Origin: JAWLFY01 sp964462125
GTDB taxonomy: Bacteria > Planctomycetota > Planctomycetia > Pirellulales > Pirellulaceae
NCBI GenBank assembly: GCA_964462125.1
Contig: CAYWXT010000110.1
Span: 1-17,013, forward strand
Reading direction: 5' to 3'
Length of the DNA: 17,013 bases
The number at the start of each line of letters is the position of its first letter. Within the stretch, counting starts at the first letter, position 1. Under the pieces are notes generated by a model. It was not told where the DNA came from, made no database searches, and saw nothing but the letters and a program-made list of their open reading frames with translations. A program made the position numbers and the translations under genes. Of the stretch, positions 1 through 8,713 are shown one piece after another.

Positions 1-401
1 TCCCGCTGCACGCCATTCATGAACAGGTAGTCCGCATTCCCAAACCAGCCACCGGTGCCGCCGAATGCGAAGGAATAGCCGTACAGCGCCCAGATGATCG
101 TCATTATCCCCATCAAAAAAATGCACTGCATCATCACGCTCAGGACATTCTTGCGGCGGACCAACCCGCCGTAGAACATTGCCAACCCCGGGGCGGTCAT
201 GAACAACACGAGTGCAGCGCAGGTCAGCATCCAGGCGTTGTGGGCCGCCAGCGGGCCCTCACTGATCTCGCCGTCGGGGAGCGCCCCAGAATCCGCCGCA
301 ACCTCGACCTGTGCCGGCTCTGGCGTCTCTTGAGACCAAACAGCGGGCGCGGCCCAGCAGACGAGAAAAAACATCACGGGCAGCGCCCGGATCGCATGCA
401 T
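1..401 (-). CDS. amt: Ammonium transporter Amt, N-terminal part (cut by window edge)
   Basis: Amt/MEP/Rh channels carry ammonium across the inner membrane. About 133 N-terminal residues are visible. They begin with a signal peptide (hydrophobic core AIRALPVMFFLVCWAAPAV, likely cleavage near VWSQ), then an acidic linker, then the first two Amt helices. The stretch NAWMLTCAALVLFMTAPGLA, followed by MFYGGLVRRKNVLSVMMQ and WALYGYSFAFG, matches the conserved start of Amt proteins (the A.FYGG.VR.KN motif). The 3' part lies beyond position 1. I chose ATG at 401; an in-frame GTG at 410 with AGATAGG about 10 nt upstream is an equally good start. The gene lies about 90 bp downstream of lepA on the same strand. 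A glnB/glnK PII gene often accompanies amt and would lie outside the window. Identity is secure, the exact start is not. Confidence 0.9.
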   Translation of the reverse strand, partial: MHAIRALPVMFFLVCWAAPAVWSQETPEPAQVEVAADSGALPDGEISEGPLAAHNAWMLTCAALVLFMTAPGLAMFYGGLVRRKNVLSVMMQCIFLMGIMTIIWALYGYSFAFGGTGGWFGNADYLFMNGVQR

Positions 402-443
402 CCGACTCACGACATGCCAACCTATCTTGGAGGAATTCGATAA

Positions 444-461
444 CGCAGGGATCGACCTGCG
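444..461. other. Short perfect hairpin between lepA and amt
   Basis: A 6-bp inverted repeat (cgcagg / cctgcg) with a 6-nt loop lies in the short gap between the lepA stop at 501 and the amt start. On the minus strand it is followed by TTATC rather than a run of T, so it is a poor intrinsic terminator. It could attenuate read-through or be chance in GC-rich DNA. Confidence 0.25.
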
Positions 462-500
462 GAACCCAAGATACGTTCTGAGAGGACTCCGCGAAAGCGA

Positions 501-2300
<1,800 letters not shown>

Positions 2301-2341
2301 GTTTGTCCGTTGAGAGTGGGTTGATACCTTTGCCGGTCGCG

Positions 2342-3391
2342 TCAAGGGTGACCGCTTTCCTTGCGGGCGTAGCCGGCCGCACCGAGATAGCCAGCGTCGG
2401 CCCCCAACGCGGCGAAGGCGATTTTTGTTCCGGCGTAAACGTTGTCAAACGTCCGCTGCTGAAATTCGTCAGAGACCCCCTTCAAGAATCGTCTTCCGAT
2501 CGGAGACTGGGAACCTCCAAAATTCATCGCCCCGCCCAGGACGACCGAGCCGGGGTCGATGATGTGGATGATCGTCGTCACGCCGACACCGAGCCAGCGG
2601 GCAGTTTCATCGATGATTTCCAAGGCCAGCGAGTCCCCATCGGCGGCGGCCTCATAGACCCGCTTGGCGGTCAGCGCCGATGACCCCGCTTCACCGCCTG
2701 CCGCCCCGCGCGGGGCCCACAGCGAACTGGCGGCACCCTCGGCCAACCGCTGCGCCGCTCGCCGAGCCACGCCGCTGGCCGACGCGTACGCCTCCAGCTG
2801 ACCCTTGCCGCCCCCCCACACGCAGAGTTCTGCTGCCGGGGAGGAATCGACGATGATGTGGCCGCATTCGCTGCCGAAACTGTTCGTGCCGTTGACCAGC
2901 TCCCCCTCGATGATGATCCCGCCACCGACGCCTGTCCCCAGGGTGAGCAGGACCATCGAGCGAGCGGCTTGACCACTTCCGAGCCAATACTCCCCATAGG
3001 CCGCCGCGTTGGCGTCGTTCAGGAACGAAATGGGACGGCCCAACCGCTCGCCAAGGGTGTCCCGAATCGGGAACTCACACCAGTTGGGAAGTTGGGGAGG
3101 GGCGACCAAATAACCACGTGGCAAATCGATTGGACCGGGAGCTCCCAGCCCGACGCGGAGTACCTGGTCGCCGACCGACAACCGCTGCTCGATCTGCGCA
3201 ACCGCTTCGGCCACCCGCCGCATCGCCTTCTCTGGTCCCTCCGACTCCAGGGTCGGCAGCCACTCGTAGGCCAACGTCCGTCCCTGGTCATCGACCAATC
3301 CGAGCTTGATCCCGGTGCCCCCCAGATCAATCCCCCAGAAATAGGGCGACTGGGCTGCGGAAACGTCGCTGATTGCCGGGGTAACGGACAT
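2342..3391 (-). CDS. ROK-family sugar kinase (glucokinase-like)
   Basis: ROK kinases phosphorylate glucose, N-acetylmannosamine or related sugars with ATP in the cytoplasm. The 349-residue product shows the N-terminal phosphate loop GIDLGGTGIK (residues 20-29), the catalytic-Asp motif FLNDANAAAYGE, the second glycine-rich loop LTLGTGVGGGII, and the ROK signature starting at ECGHIIVD (His178). There is no DNA-binding domain, so it is a kinase and not a ROK repressor. The zinc motif, usually CxCGxxGCLE, reads C-V-W-G-G-G-K-G-Q-L-E from Cys190: only the first cysteine is kept and one residue is added. The start is the Met before SVTPAIS; upstream in-frame codons lack conserved sequence. It precedes lepA by 41 bp and diverges from the glycosyltransferase gene. 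The sugar substrate cannot be told from sequence. Confidence 0.88.
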   Translation of the reverse strand: MSVTPAISDVSAAQSPYFWGIDLGGTGIKLGLVDDQGRTLAYEWLPTLESEGPEKAMRRVAEAVAQIEQRLSVGDQVLRVGLGAPGPIDLPRGYLVAPPQLPNWCEFPIRDTLGERLGRPISFLNDANAAAYGEYWLGSGQAARSMVLLTLGTGVGGGIIIEGELVNGTNSFGSECGHIIVDSSPAAELCVWGGGKGQLEAYASASGVARRAAQRLAEGAASSLWAPRGAAGGEAGSSALTAKRVYEAAADGDSLALEIIDETARWLGVGVTTIIHIIDPGSVVLGGAMNFGGSQSPIGRRFLKGVSDEFQQRTFDNVYAGTKIAFAALGADAGYLGAAGYARKESGHP

Positions 3392-3433
3392 GGAGTCGGT
3401 TAAACTGGGTGGAAATAGGGGAGCTGCTCGCGG

Positions 3434-3462
3434 AGTATAGGAGCGAGTCCCGAAAGCCACAA
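3434..3462 (-). promoter_or_regulatory. Candidate sigma70-type promoter for the ROK kinase-lepA pair
   Basis: On the minus strand TTGTGG (3462-3457) and TATACT (3439-3434) are separated by 17 bp. Transcription would start near 3427, about 36 nt before the kinase ATG. The TATACT box is one mismatch from consensus, the -35 box three. It lies in the 81-bp divergent gap to the glycosyltransferase gene. Confidence 0.4.
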
Positions 3463-3472
3463 CGAGCGATCC

Positions 3473-4903
3473 ATGTCACCAGCCAAGAGACCCGCCAAGG
3501 CCGTCTTTCTCACCGCCGGCGCCGCTGGCATGTACTGCGGCAGCTGCATGCATGACAACAGTCTCGCCAAGGCACTGCAGGCCCGCGGGCTGGATTGCCT
3601 GTTGCAGCCGATCTACACGCCGATCCGGACCGACGAATCGAGCATCGCCAGCAACCGTATCTTCTTCGGCGGCATCCATATCTACCTGCTACAGCGTCTA
3701 CCGTGGCTCCGCTTTGTCCCCCGGTCGGTGCGGAACCTGCTCGATTGGCCCCCCCTGATTCGCCTGGCCACCCGCCGTGTCCGCTCCACCGACCCCGCCC
3801 AGTTAGGAGCCCTGACGATTTCGATGTTGCAAGGAAGGGAGGGGCGGCAACGGGAAGAGGTGGCCCGCTTGATCGATTGGTTGGCCCACGACGTCAAACC
3901 GGACGCAGTCCTGCTGACCAACCTGCTGATCGGCGGCGTGTTGCCGTCGATCCGCGAAGCTTTGCCCAATGCGCGGCTGGTCGTGATCCTGCAAGGGGAC
4001 GATATTTTTCTTGATCATCTCCCCCAGGAGGCGCGGGCGGATGCGATCGCGTTGTGCGGGAAGCTGGCCGGCAGCGTCGACCGCTTCGTCGTCAACAGCC
4101 ACTTTTATCGGGACACGATGGCCAGCCTGTTCGGGCTCCCAAAAGACAAGTTCGACGTGCTGCCGCTGTCGATCGATCCGGTGCCGTTCTGCCCCCCAGC
4201 CTCGGCTCCGCCCGTGGTCGGTGCGCCGCGGCCGGTCGAACGGGGAGATGGGCGCGACCACGATGGCTTTCGAATCGGCTACCTTGCCCGGATCAGTCCC
4301 GAAAAAGGCTTGCACCATCTCGTCGAAGCCTTTCTCCAGCTCGCCCGGCGTCCGGGGCATGAGCGGACGACGCTGCATGCGGCCGGTTGGCTCGGGGAGA
4401 CGCACCACAGCTACCTCGACGAGCTCCGCCGGCGAATCGATGCGGCCGGACTGGGAGACCGATTCACCTACCACGGCAGCCCCGACCTGACCGGCAAGGT
4501 GCGGTTCCTGCAGTCGCTTGATGTGCTGAGCGTTCCCACCGATTATGCCGAGCCCAAAGGGTTGTTTGTGCTTGAGGCCCTGGCGGCGGGCGTTCCCGTG
4601 ATCCAACCGGGACATGGGGCGTTCCCGGAGCTGATTGAGTCGACCGGCGGAGGACTGCTGTTCCCACCAGGGGACATCGAGTCGCTCTGTGAGTCGATTG
4701 ACCGGATCCGGAGCGATGCCGATCTGCGGCAGCGGTTGAGCCATGAGGGGCGCAGTCGGGTGCTGCAAATCCACGGGATCCAAAACGCCGCGCAGCAAAT
4801 GGAATGCCTGATGCTGGGATTGCCGCTGCCGACGACCGGGTCCGATCGTCCACGCAGCGGGCTCACATCCCTTCCCGGCGGAGCGTCAATTCACGCTCGA
4901 TGA
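3473..4903 (+). CDS. GT4-type (GT-B fold) glycosyltransferase
   Basis: Retaining glycosyltransferases of family 4 move a sugar from a nucleotide donor to an acceptor such as a polysaccharide or lipid. The 476-residue protein shows the two-domain GT-B layout. The N-terminal domain opens with AVFLTAGAAGMYCGSCMHDN, a start I associate with planctomycete GT4 proteins. The donor domain contains GYLARISPEKGLHHLVEAF, FLQSLDVLSVPTDYAEPKG, and the E-x7-E motif (Glu360, Glu368) followed by ALAAGVPVI. No membrane helix or signal is seen, so it is probably cytoplasmic. The last codons (4863-4903) are antisense to the 3' end of the convergent TadE-like gene, and the final ~20 residues look like a non-conserved tail. 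The acceptor is unknown, and the neighbours do not form a glycan operon. Confidence 0.87.
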   Translation: MSPAKRPAKAVFLTAGAAGMYCGSCMHDNSLAKALQARGLDCLLQPIYTPIRTDESSIASNRIFFGGIHIYLLQRLPWLRFVPRSVRNLLDWPPLIRLATRRVRSTDPAQLGALTISMLQGREGRQREEVARLIDWLAHDVKPDAVLLTNLLIGGVLPSIREALPNARLVVILQGDDIFLDHLPQEARADAIALCGKLAGSVDRFVVNSHFYRDTMASLFGLPKDKFDVLPLSIDPVPFCPPASAPPVVGAPRPVERGDGRDHDGFRIGYLARISPEKGLHHLVEAFLQLARRPGHERTTLHAAGWLGETHHSYLDELRRRIDAAGLGDRFTYHGSPDLTGKVRFLQSLDVLSVPTDYAEPKGLFVLEALAAGVPVIQPGHGAFPELIESTGGGLLFPPGDIESLCESIDRIRSDADLRQRLSHEGRSRVLQIHGIQNAAQQMECLMLGLPLPTTGSDRPRSGLTSLPGGASIHAR

Positions 4904-5288
4904 AGCGTCCACCCAAGAATTGCGGGGGGACGAAACTGTTGCCGTTCAGTGGCACGCGGACAGCGACGGTGACCTCGGCGGTGTCCGCTTCGATATTCGC
5001 CGGCAGCACCTGGATGTTGAAATGATCGATGCCGACCGCGGCGAACATCCGGCGGGCCTCCTGCCGAGCTTCGTCTGCTGCCCCGCCGGGGATGATCGCG
5101 CGGCGTGCCGCTTCGTAAACCGCGTTGTCCGTGGTGTGGCGGACCATGGCGACTCGGCCGAACTCGAACGCCGCAAAGAAAAAGAAAAAGGCGAGAGGTG
5201 CCACGGTGACAAGCTCCGTCGCGGTAACTCCGCTTCGGCGATACGTGCTGTGTCGAACCGTCATCGGATGCATCCTCTTCATGTTCAT
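4863..5288 (-). CDS. TadE-like pseudopilin, last gene of the Tad-like operon
   Basis: TadE-like proteins are single-helix envelope proteins with a prepilin-type N-terminus, linked to Flp pilus assembly. The 141-residue product has a basic leader (RHSTYRRS), a possible prepilin-peptidase site after Gly20 with Glu25 at +5 (G-VTATEL), and the helix ELVTVAPLAFFFFFAAFEFG. Next comes the TadE-typical segment DNAVYEAARRAIIPGG, then a beta-rich C-terminal part. The ATG at 5288 overlaps the TGA of the upstream TadG-like gene as ATGA, which fixes the start and suggests translational coupling. In-frame ATGs a few codons later are alternatives. Its 3' end overlaps the glycosyltransferase gene by 41 bp in convergent orientation. 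The precise function is unknown. Confidence 0.82.
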   Translation of the reverse strand: MNMKRMHPMTVRHSTYRRSGVTATELVTVAPLAFFFFFAAFEFGRVAMVRHTTDNAVYEAARRAIIPGGAADEARQEARRMFAAVGIDHFNIQVLPANIEADTAEVTVAVRVPLNGNSFVPPQFLGGRFIERELTLRREGM

Positions 5289-6364
5289 TCCGTCATCATC
5301 GTGCTCTGAGTCAGCGCGAGCTCACGGAAAACGTCTTCGAGTTCCCGGCGGCTAGCAGAGTGAAAATGGTTGCCGCCGCCAATCGACGCGACCTTTTGCA
5401 TCGGAGGGCGATTGGCATCGCGCCCGAAGGTGATGGTATGGATCTTCACTCCTCGCTCGGCGATCGGCGCCGCAACGTCGCTCGGCTCGCGGATCGCGTA
5501 GTGCTTCGCTCCGGTCACCACAATCATCGTCCGCTGGACGAACCGCGAGGAACGCCCTTGAGCGAGGATCGCCTCACCTGCCTCCATTCCCGCCGAGATG
5601 TTGGGGGTGCCGTGGAGATTCAAGGTCGGCAGCGCCGTGGTGATCTGGCTCAGTGATTGAGTCAGCGGGACATCCTGTGTGGCGTCACGGCTGTAGGACG
5701 CAAGTCCCACGTGCTCGTGCGACGGCGTCTTCTTGAGAGTCTCGACGAAGGTGTTGATCGCGAACTTCAAATCCGACCACGCGTCACCTTGCATCGATGC
5801 CGAACGGTCGATCACCAGCACCAACTCGCGTTCGATATAAGTGGCCGTCGCGGTGACCGGCGGTTCAAGCACTTGGTGGCCGAAGAAGTTACCGAACAAC
5901 AGCGGCATCACCCCGGACGGCGAATTGCTGGGTCGGCCTCCGCGGACCCGCACGCTGTTGGTCGGCGTGCCGCCGGGGGTGAACTGAAACGCGCCCGACT
6001 CATCGACAACGCTATGGCCGAGCTGAAAATCATCGGAGTTCAACCGGAGTGGTTGGCCATGGACCCGATTCTGTTCCGCGATCGCTTGCCCGCGGGCGAT
6101 GGCGAGCTCGATATCGAGTGAATCCGACAGCGCCCCGGCCGCCGCTTTCGCCGCAGCATCGGTGGAGGTCTGCAGCTCTGTTCGGGTCAAATGCGTCTGG
6201 GCGAGGTCAACCGAGAACGCGAGGGTCACAATGAATCCTGCCAGCATCAGTGCGATCAGAACCAGCATCGCCCCGCGCCGCCGGCCGCTGGGCTGGCGAC
6301 GCCGCGCAGCGCCGGATCGAGCACTGCGTTGCACAGAGGCGGTGGTGCCGAGCAAGCCGTTCAT
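5285..6364 (-). CDS. TadG-like protein with von Willebrand factor A domain
   Basis: TadG-like proteins are anchored by one N-terminal helix and expose a VWA domain. The 359-residue product has an arginine-rich start (RRRQPSGRRRG), a helix at about residues 32-53, and the segment TELQTSTDAAAKAAAGALSD that is typical of TadG. The VWA domain runs from about 180 to 350. Its metal-ion-dependent adhesion site keeps D186-R-S188-A-S190 and Thr253 (GTPNISAGM). The strand that usually ends in TDG reads VVT-GAKHY, so Gly285 replaces the expected Asp. The gene is the third of four in the operon: its ATG overlaps the previous stop and its stop overlaps the next start, both as ATGA. A surface adhesion or scaffold role is plausible but inferred from the family only. 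Confidence 0.82.
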   Translation of the reverse strand: MNGLLGTTASVQRSARSGAARRRQPSGRRRGAMLVLIALMLAGFIVTLAFSVDLAQTHLTRTELQTSTDAAAKAAAGALSDSLDIELAIARGQAIAEQNRVHGQPLRLNSDDFQLGHSVVDESGAFQFTPGGTPTNSVRVRGGRPSNSPSGVMPLLFGNFFGHQVLEPPVTATATYIERELVLVIDRSASMQGDAWSDLKFAINTFVETLKKTPSHEHVGLASYSRDATQDVPLTQSLSQITTALPTLNLHGTPNISAGMEAGEAILAQGRSSRFVQRTMIVVTGAKHYAIREPSDVAAPIAERGVKIHTITFGRDANRPPMQKVASIGGGNHFHSASRRELEDVFRELALTQSTMMTE

Positions 6365-6771
6365 TCTTTTACCATCACGACGCGGGAAGTGATCTTCCGA
6401 TCGGGCATGAATTGACCTGACAGGGGGCGATTGTTTTTGGTGGACGCCGAGATCTGGATCACGATCGGATCGCCGCGCGGGACCGTGGCGGGATCGCCTT
6501 CCGGGAACTGAATCGTGAACTCCCGGACGTTTCGGGAGTGCAGAATCGTGGTGGCCCGCTCGATTCCCTGGGTGTTGTCTGATCCCGGCCGGATCGCCTC
6601 CCGCGCCCCTTCGTAGGCGGCAGCGTTGAGCGACTGCTTGAGAAAGATATAGCTCGATGCTTCGATGGATCCGTACATCAGCAGGATGATGACCGGCAGA
6701 CAGACCGCGAACTCAACGGCAGCAACGGCGGATCGGCGACGGCGTGGCGAGGAGGCGAAACGGTGGGGCAT
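6361..6771 (-). CDS. TadE-like pseudopilin, second gene of the Tad-like operon
   Basis: This 136-residue protein has the TadE layout: a basic leader (SPRRRRS), a hydrophobic helix starting AVEFAVCLPVIILLMYGSIE, the conserved segment SLNAAAYEGAREAIRPGS, and a beta-rich C-terminus. Glu20 sits at +5 of a possible prepilin cut, but Ala15 stands at -1 where Gly is usual, so processing is less certain than in the paralogue at 4863-5288. I chose the ATG at 6771, 8 bp after the stop of the two-TM gene; the longer upstream frame is antisense-like arginine-rich sequence overlapping that gene. Its stop overlaps the start of the TadG-like gene as ATGA. The two TadE copies are clearly diverged, not a recent duplication. 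Confidence 0.8.
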   Translation of the reverse strand: MPHRFASSPRRRRSAVAAVEFAVCLPVIILLMYGSIEASSYIFLKQSLNAAAYEGAREAIRPGSDNTQGIERATTILHSRNVREFTIQFPEGDPATVPRGDPIVIQISASTKNNRPLSGQFMPDRKITSRVVMVKE

Positions 6772-6779
6772 GGTCGCGC

Positions 6780-7229
6780 TCACTCGGCTTCCTCGGCTGC
6801 AGAACTTTCGGCCAACCGCGCTCGCTTCATCAACCGGTTGAAGTCGTCGGCAACGGCGGTCCAAAAGTCGCCATGCCGGAATCGCAGCGGAGCGACCGAG
6901 CGACCGGCGCTTGCTTCGGCGAGGGCGGACCGCAGCCGCATCATCGGTCCGGCGAACCGATTGGTCAGCTTCAAAGTGTCCCAAACGAAAGCCGGAATCA
7001 GCGCGATCGTGATGACGAAGAACGGCAGGAACCGGCGCAGGCAGTCGCTGAGAGTCTGCCCCCAAGCCACGTCGGGTTGCTCGAACAGCCGGAGCCAGAT
7101 GATCAATGCCAACGAATTGCAGACGAAGAACAACCCCCAATGCAAAGCGATCATTCGGACCAGCCCCCCCTGAACCTCGGAGTCGACAAACATTTTTCGC
7201 CGGCGGGGGGCGGCGTCTGACTTAGCCAT
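6780..7229 (-). CDS. Small membrane protein with two TM helices and HAMP-like segment, first gene of the Tad-like operon
   Basis: The 149-residue product has a conserved-looking start (RRKMFVDSEVQGGLV), two predicted helices (about residues 26-46 and 67-87), and a cytoplasmic segment resembling a HAMP linker (LTNRFAGPMMRLRSALAEAS, then the FRHGDFW region to about 140). There is no kinase, cyclase or methyl-accepting domain behind it. Proteins of this shape are common in planctomycetes, but their role is not known to me. The start at 7229 is supported by GAGAGG about 7 nt upstream; the longer frame to 7304 lacks such a site. The next gene (TadE-like) starts 8 bp after its stop, so it leads the operon. 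A role in signal relay or assembly of the Tad-like proteins would be a guess. Confidence 0.75.
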   Translation of the reverse strand: MAKSDAAPRRRKMFVDSEVQGGLVRMIALHWGLFFVCNSLALIIWLRLFEQPDVAWGQTLSDCLRRFLPFFVITIALIPAFVWDTLKLTNRFAGPMMRLRSALAEASAGRSVAPLRFRHGDFWTAVADDFNRLMKRARLAESSAAEEAE

Positions 7230-7554
7230 CGTGTTGCCTCTCGTATCTCGAGGGGGCGTTGGTGCGCGTTGTTGTCGAAATTCGAACTGACCGGCGAGGG
7301 CCAACCGCTTTTTAAAAAGAGCCTACGACACGCCGCCCACCAACGAGACACGGGAACCGCAAAAGCCTGGGACCGAGGCGATATCGAAGGGCAGCTTCAG
7401 CCCCCCGATTCGCTTCGGTCGCTTCAATCGGCACGACCCCCTGGCCGGATCCTGCCGCGACGCCGGTCGATCGGGCACAATGCGAACCGCACAAGGTTTC
7501 CGTCGCACCGTATTCCGTCGCACCGTATTCCGTCGCACCGTATCGAGTCTCACC
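7230..7554. other. Gene-free divergent region before the Tad-like operon
   Basis: I find no convincing gene here. Open frames on both strands have low-complexity arginine/proline-rich translations with no conserved start. Features seen are a perfect AT palindrome (cttttt/aaaaag, 7308-7319), an 11-bp near-palindrome tcgaa-a-ttcga (7275-7285), and the triple 15-bp repeat listed separately. The AT-rich palindrome stands out against the GC-rich background and could belong to the promoter region of the Tad-like operon, but no good -35/-10 pair is visible. Confidence 0.5.
7499..7543. repeat. Tandem repeat, 3 x 15 bp
   Basis: The unit tccgtcgcaccgtat is present three times without mismatch at 7499-7513, 7514-7528 and 7529-7543. 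It ends 11 bp before the ATG of the VIT1-like remnant. It does not lie in a gene I accept. It could be slippage-derived or a set of binding sites. Confidence 0.9.
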
Positions 7555-7752
7555 ATGAGTTCCCCCCGCGACCCGGCGCTCGAGCACGACCATTCGCCCG
7601 ACGGGATCGCCGACCGGCTCTCCGCCACGCCATCGGTCAGCTACCGGAAGGACGCCATCGACGGCGCGGTAACGACCTTTGCAGCTACCTGCTCCGCGAC
7701 CTCGCCTGATTGGTCCCTCGCCCAATCGGTGCTGGCGGGACGGTTCAATTGA
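7555..7752 (+). pseudogene. Truncated VIT1/CCC1-family (iron/manganese transporter) gene remnant
   Basis: The 65-codon frame translates as MSSPRDPALEHDHSPDGIAD, then RLSATPSVSYRKD, then AIDGAVTTFA, before losing resemblance (ATCSATSPDW onward) and stopping. The HSPxxIxxRLS...SY.RD and IDGAVTTFA parts match the cytoplasmic N-terminus and first-helix start of VIT1/CCC1-type transporters, where TTFAVV normally begins a multi-helix membrane domain. No transmembrane segment follows here, and no other frame downstream restores one before the universal stress gene at 7825. In homologues I recall, about four more residues lie between SYLRD and IDG, so there may also be a small internal deletion. I infer a decayed, 3'-deleted gene. 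An alternative is a short expressed peptide or a chance match. The assignment rests on remembered family sequence, without a database search. Confidence 0.55.
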
Positions 7753-7811
7753 TGGGATCATTGGCAGCGAGTGACTCGGATTCCTCCAGACGCACCAGCC
7801 CCTGACCGAAG

Positions 7812-7816
7812 AAGGA
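7812..7816 (+). promoter_or_regulatory. Shine-Dalgarno site for the universal stress protein gene
   Basis: AAGGA lies 8 nt before the ATG at 7825 and selects this start over the longer open frame beginning at 7771. Confidence 0.7.
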
Positions 7817-7824
7817 AATCGCTG

Positions 7825-8709
7825 ATGAAGGTACTGCTCGCTGTTGACGGATCGACACACTCCGCTGCCGCCGCCCGGTTTGTTCGCGGGCTGCCTGCCA
7901 AGACGCCGCTGGACGTCACGCTGGTCACCATCATCAACCCGCCCGACGTGGCCCTGAGCACGTCAACGGAAATGTGGTACCCGCAATACGTCGAACACCA
8001 ACAGGAATATGCGCAAGAGGCGCTGGCGAGGATCGCCGAGACGTTTCAGGACAGTGACATTCAGCTCGAACAACAGATCGCCCAAGGCCATATCGGGCAC
8101 GCGATCGTCGATCAAGCCGAGCGGGTCAAGGCGGACCTCGTCGTTGTTGGCGCCAAGGGGCACACCGCGATCGGCCGAATCTTGCTCGGCAGCGTCAGCG
8201 ACTACGTTGCGACACACGCCGCGTGCTCGGTCGCCGTCGTCCGCCCTCGCGAAGAGAACGAGGACGAGGTGCGCCACAAAGTCTCCATCGCCTATGACGG
8301 CACCCCGCCGGCCCAGTCGGCGATGGACGAGTTCGCCCAGTTCGATTGGTCGGGGCTGGAGCAGATCCAGGTCGTCACTGCCTCGCCCAAGCTGGAAGTG
8401 TTTCGCGAAGACATCCTCAGCTCGATCATGGAGGAGGGTGCCCGGCGCCGTACCGAAGCCCTGCGGACCGCTAAGGCGGGCGCGGAGAAGCTCCGGGCTC
8501 TCGGTTGGAATGTGACCCACGAGTCGATCGAAGCCGAGCACATTGGGGAGGGGATCCTCGAAGCAACCGACAACTTCGGCAGCGACCTGATCGTCGTCGG
8601 CGACGCCGGCCGGGGGACCCTCACCCGATTGCTGCTCGGCAGCACCTCCCGCTATGTGCTCCGACACGCCCAGCAATCGGTCTGGGTTGTCCGGCACCGC
8701 GAGGGGTAG
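7825..8709 (+). CDS. Universal stress protein with two USP domains
   Basis: The 294-residue product contains two tandem UspA folds. Domain 1 starts MKVLLAVDGSTHS (Asp7) and carries the ATP-binding pattern G-x2-G-x9-G-S at Gly109, Gly112, Gly122 and Ser123. Domain 2 starts near VSIAYDGTPPAQ (Asp158) and repeats the pattern at Gly259, Gly262, Gly272 and Ser273. Both domains therefore look able to bind ATP. No signal or membrane helix is present, so it is cytoplasmic. USPs help cells survive stress, but the partner or trigger is usually specific to the lineage. The gene stands alone on the plus strand after the VIT1-like remnant. Its stop lies only 4 bp from the stop of the convergent oxidoreductase gene, leaving no room for a separate terminator. 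Confidence 0.92.
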   Translation: MKVLLAVDGSTHSAAAARFVRGLPAKTPLDVTLVTIINPPDVALSTSTEMWYPQYVEHQQEYAQEALARIAETFQDSDIQLEQQIAQGHIGHAIVDQAERVKADLVVVGAKGHTAIGRILLGSVSDYVATHAACSVAVVRPREENEDEVRHKVSIAYDGTPPAQSAMDEFAQFDWSGLEQIQVVTASPKLEVFREDILSSIMEEGARRRTEALRTAKAGAEKLRALGWNVTHESIEAEHIGEGILEATDNFGSDLIVVGDAGRGTLTRLLLGSTSRYVLRHAQQSVWVVRHREG

Positions 8710-8713
8710 CCCT

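Noticed and set aside
3803..4798. 331-codon open frame on the minus strand across the glycosyltransferase
   Set aside because: Antisense to a conserved GT4 gene, rich in Arg/Gln/Pro, no family resemblance.
6772..7140. N-terminal extension of the first TadE-like gene to 7140
   Set aside because: The extra residues overlap the two-TM gene in another frame and look like out-of-frame Arg-rich sequence; prepilin-type leaders are short.
7312..7860. 182-codon open frame on the minus strand filling the gap before the USP gene
   Set aside because: Low-complexity translation with repeats caused by the 15-bp units, runs into the USP gene antisense, no conserved start.
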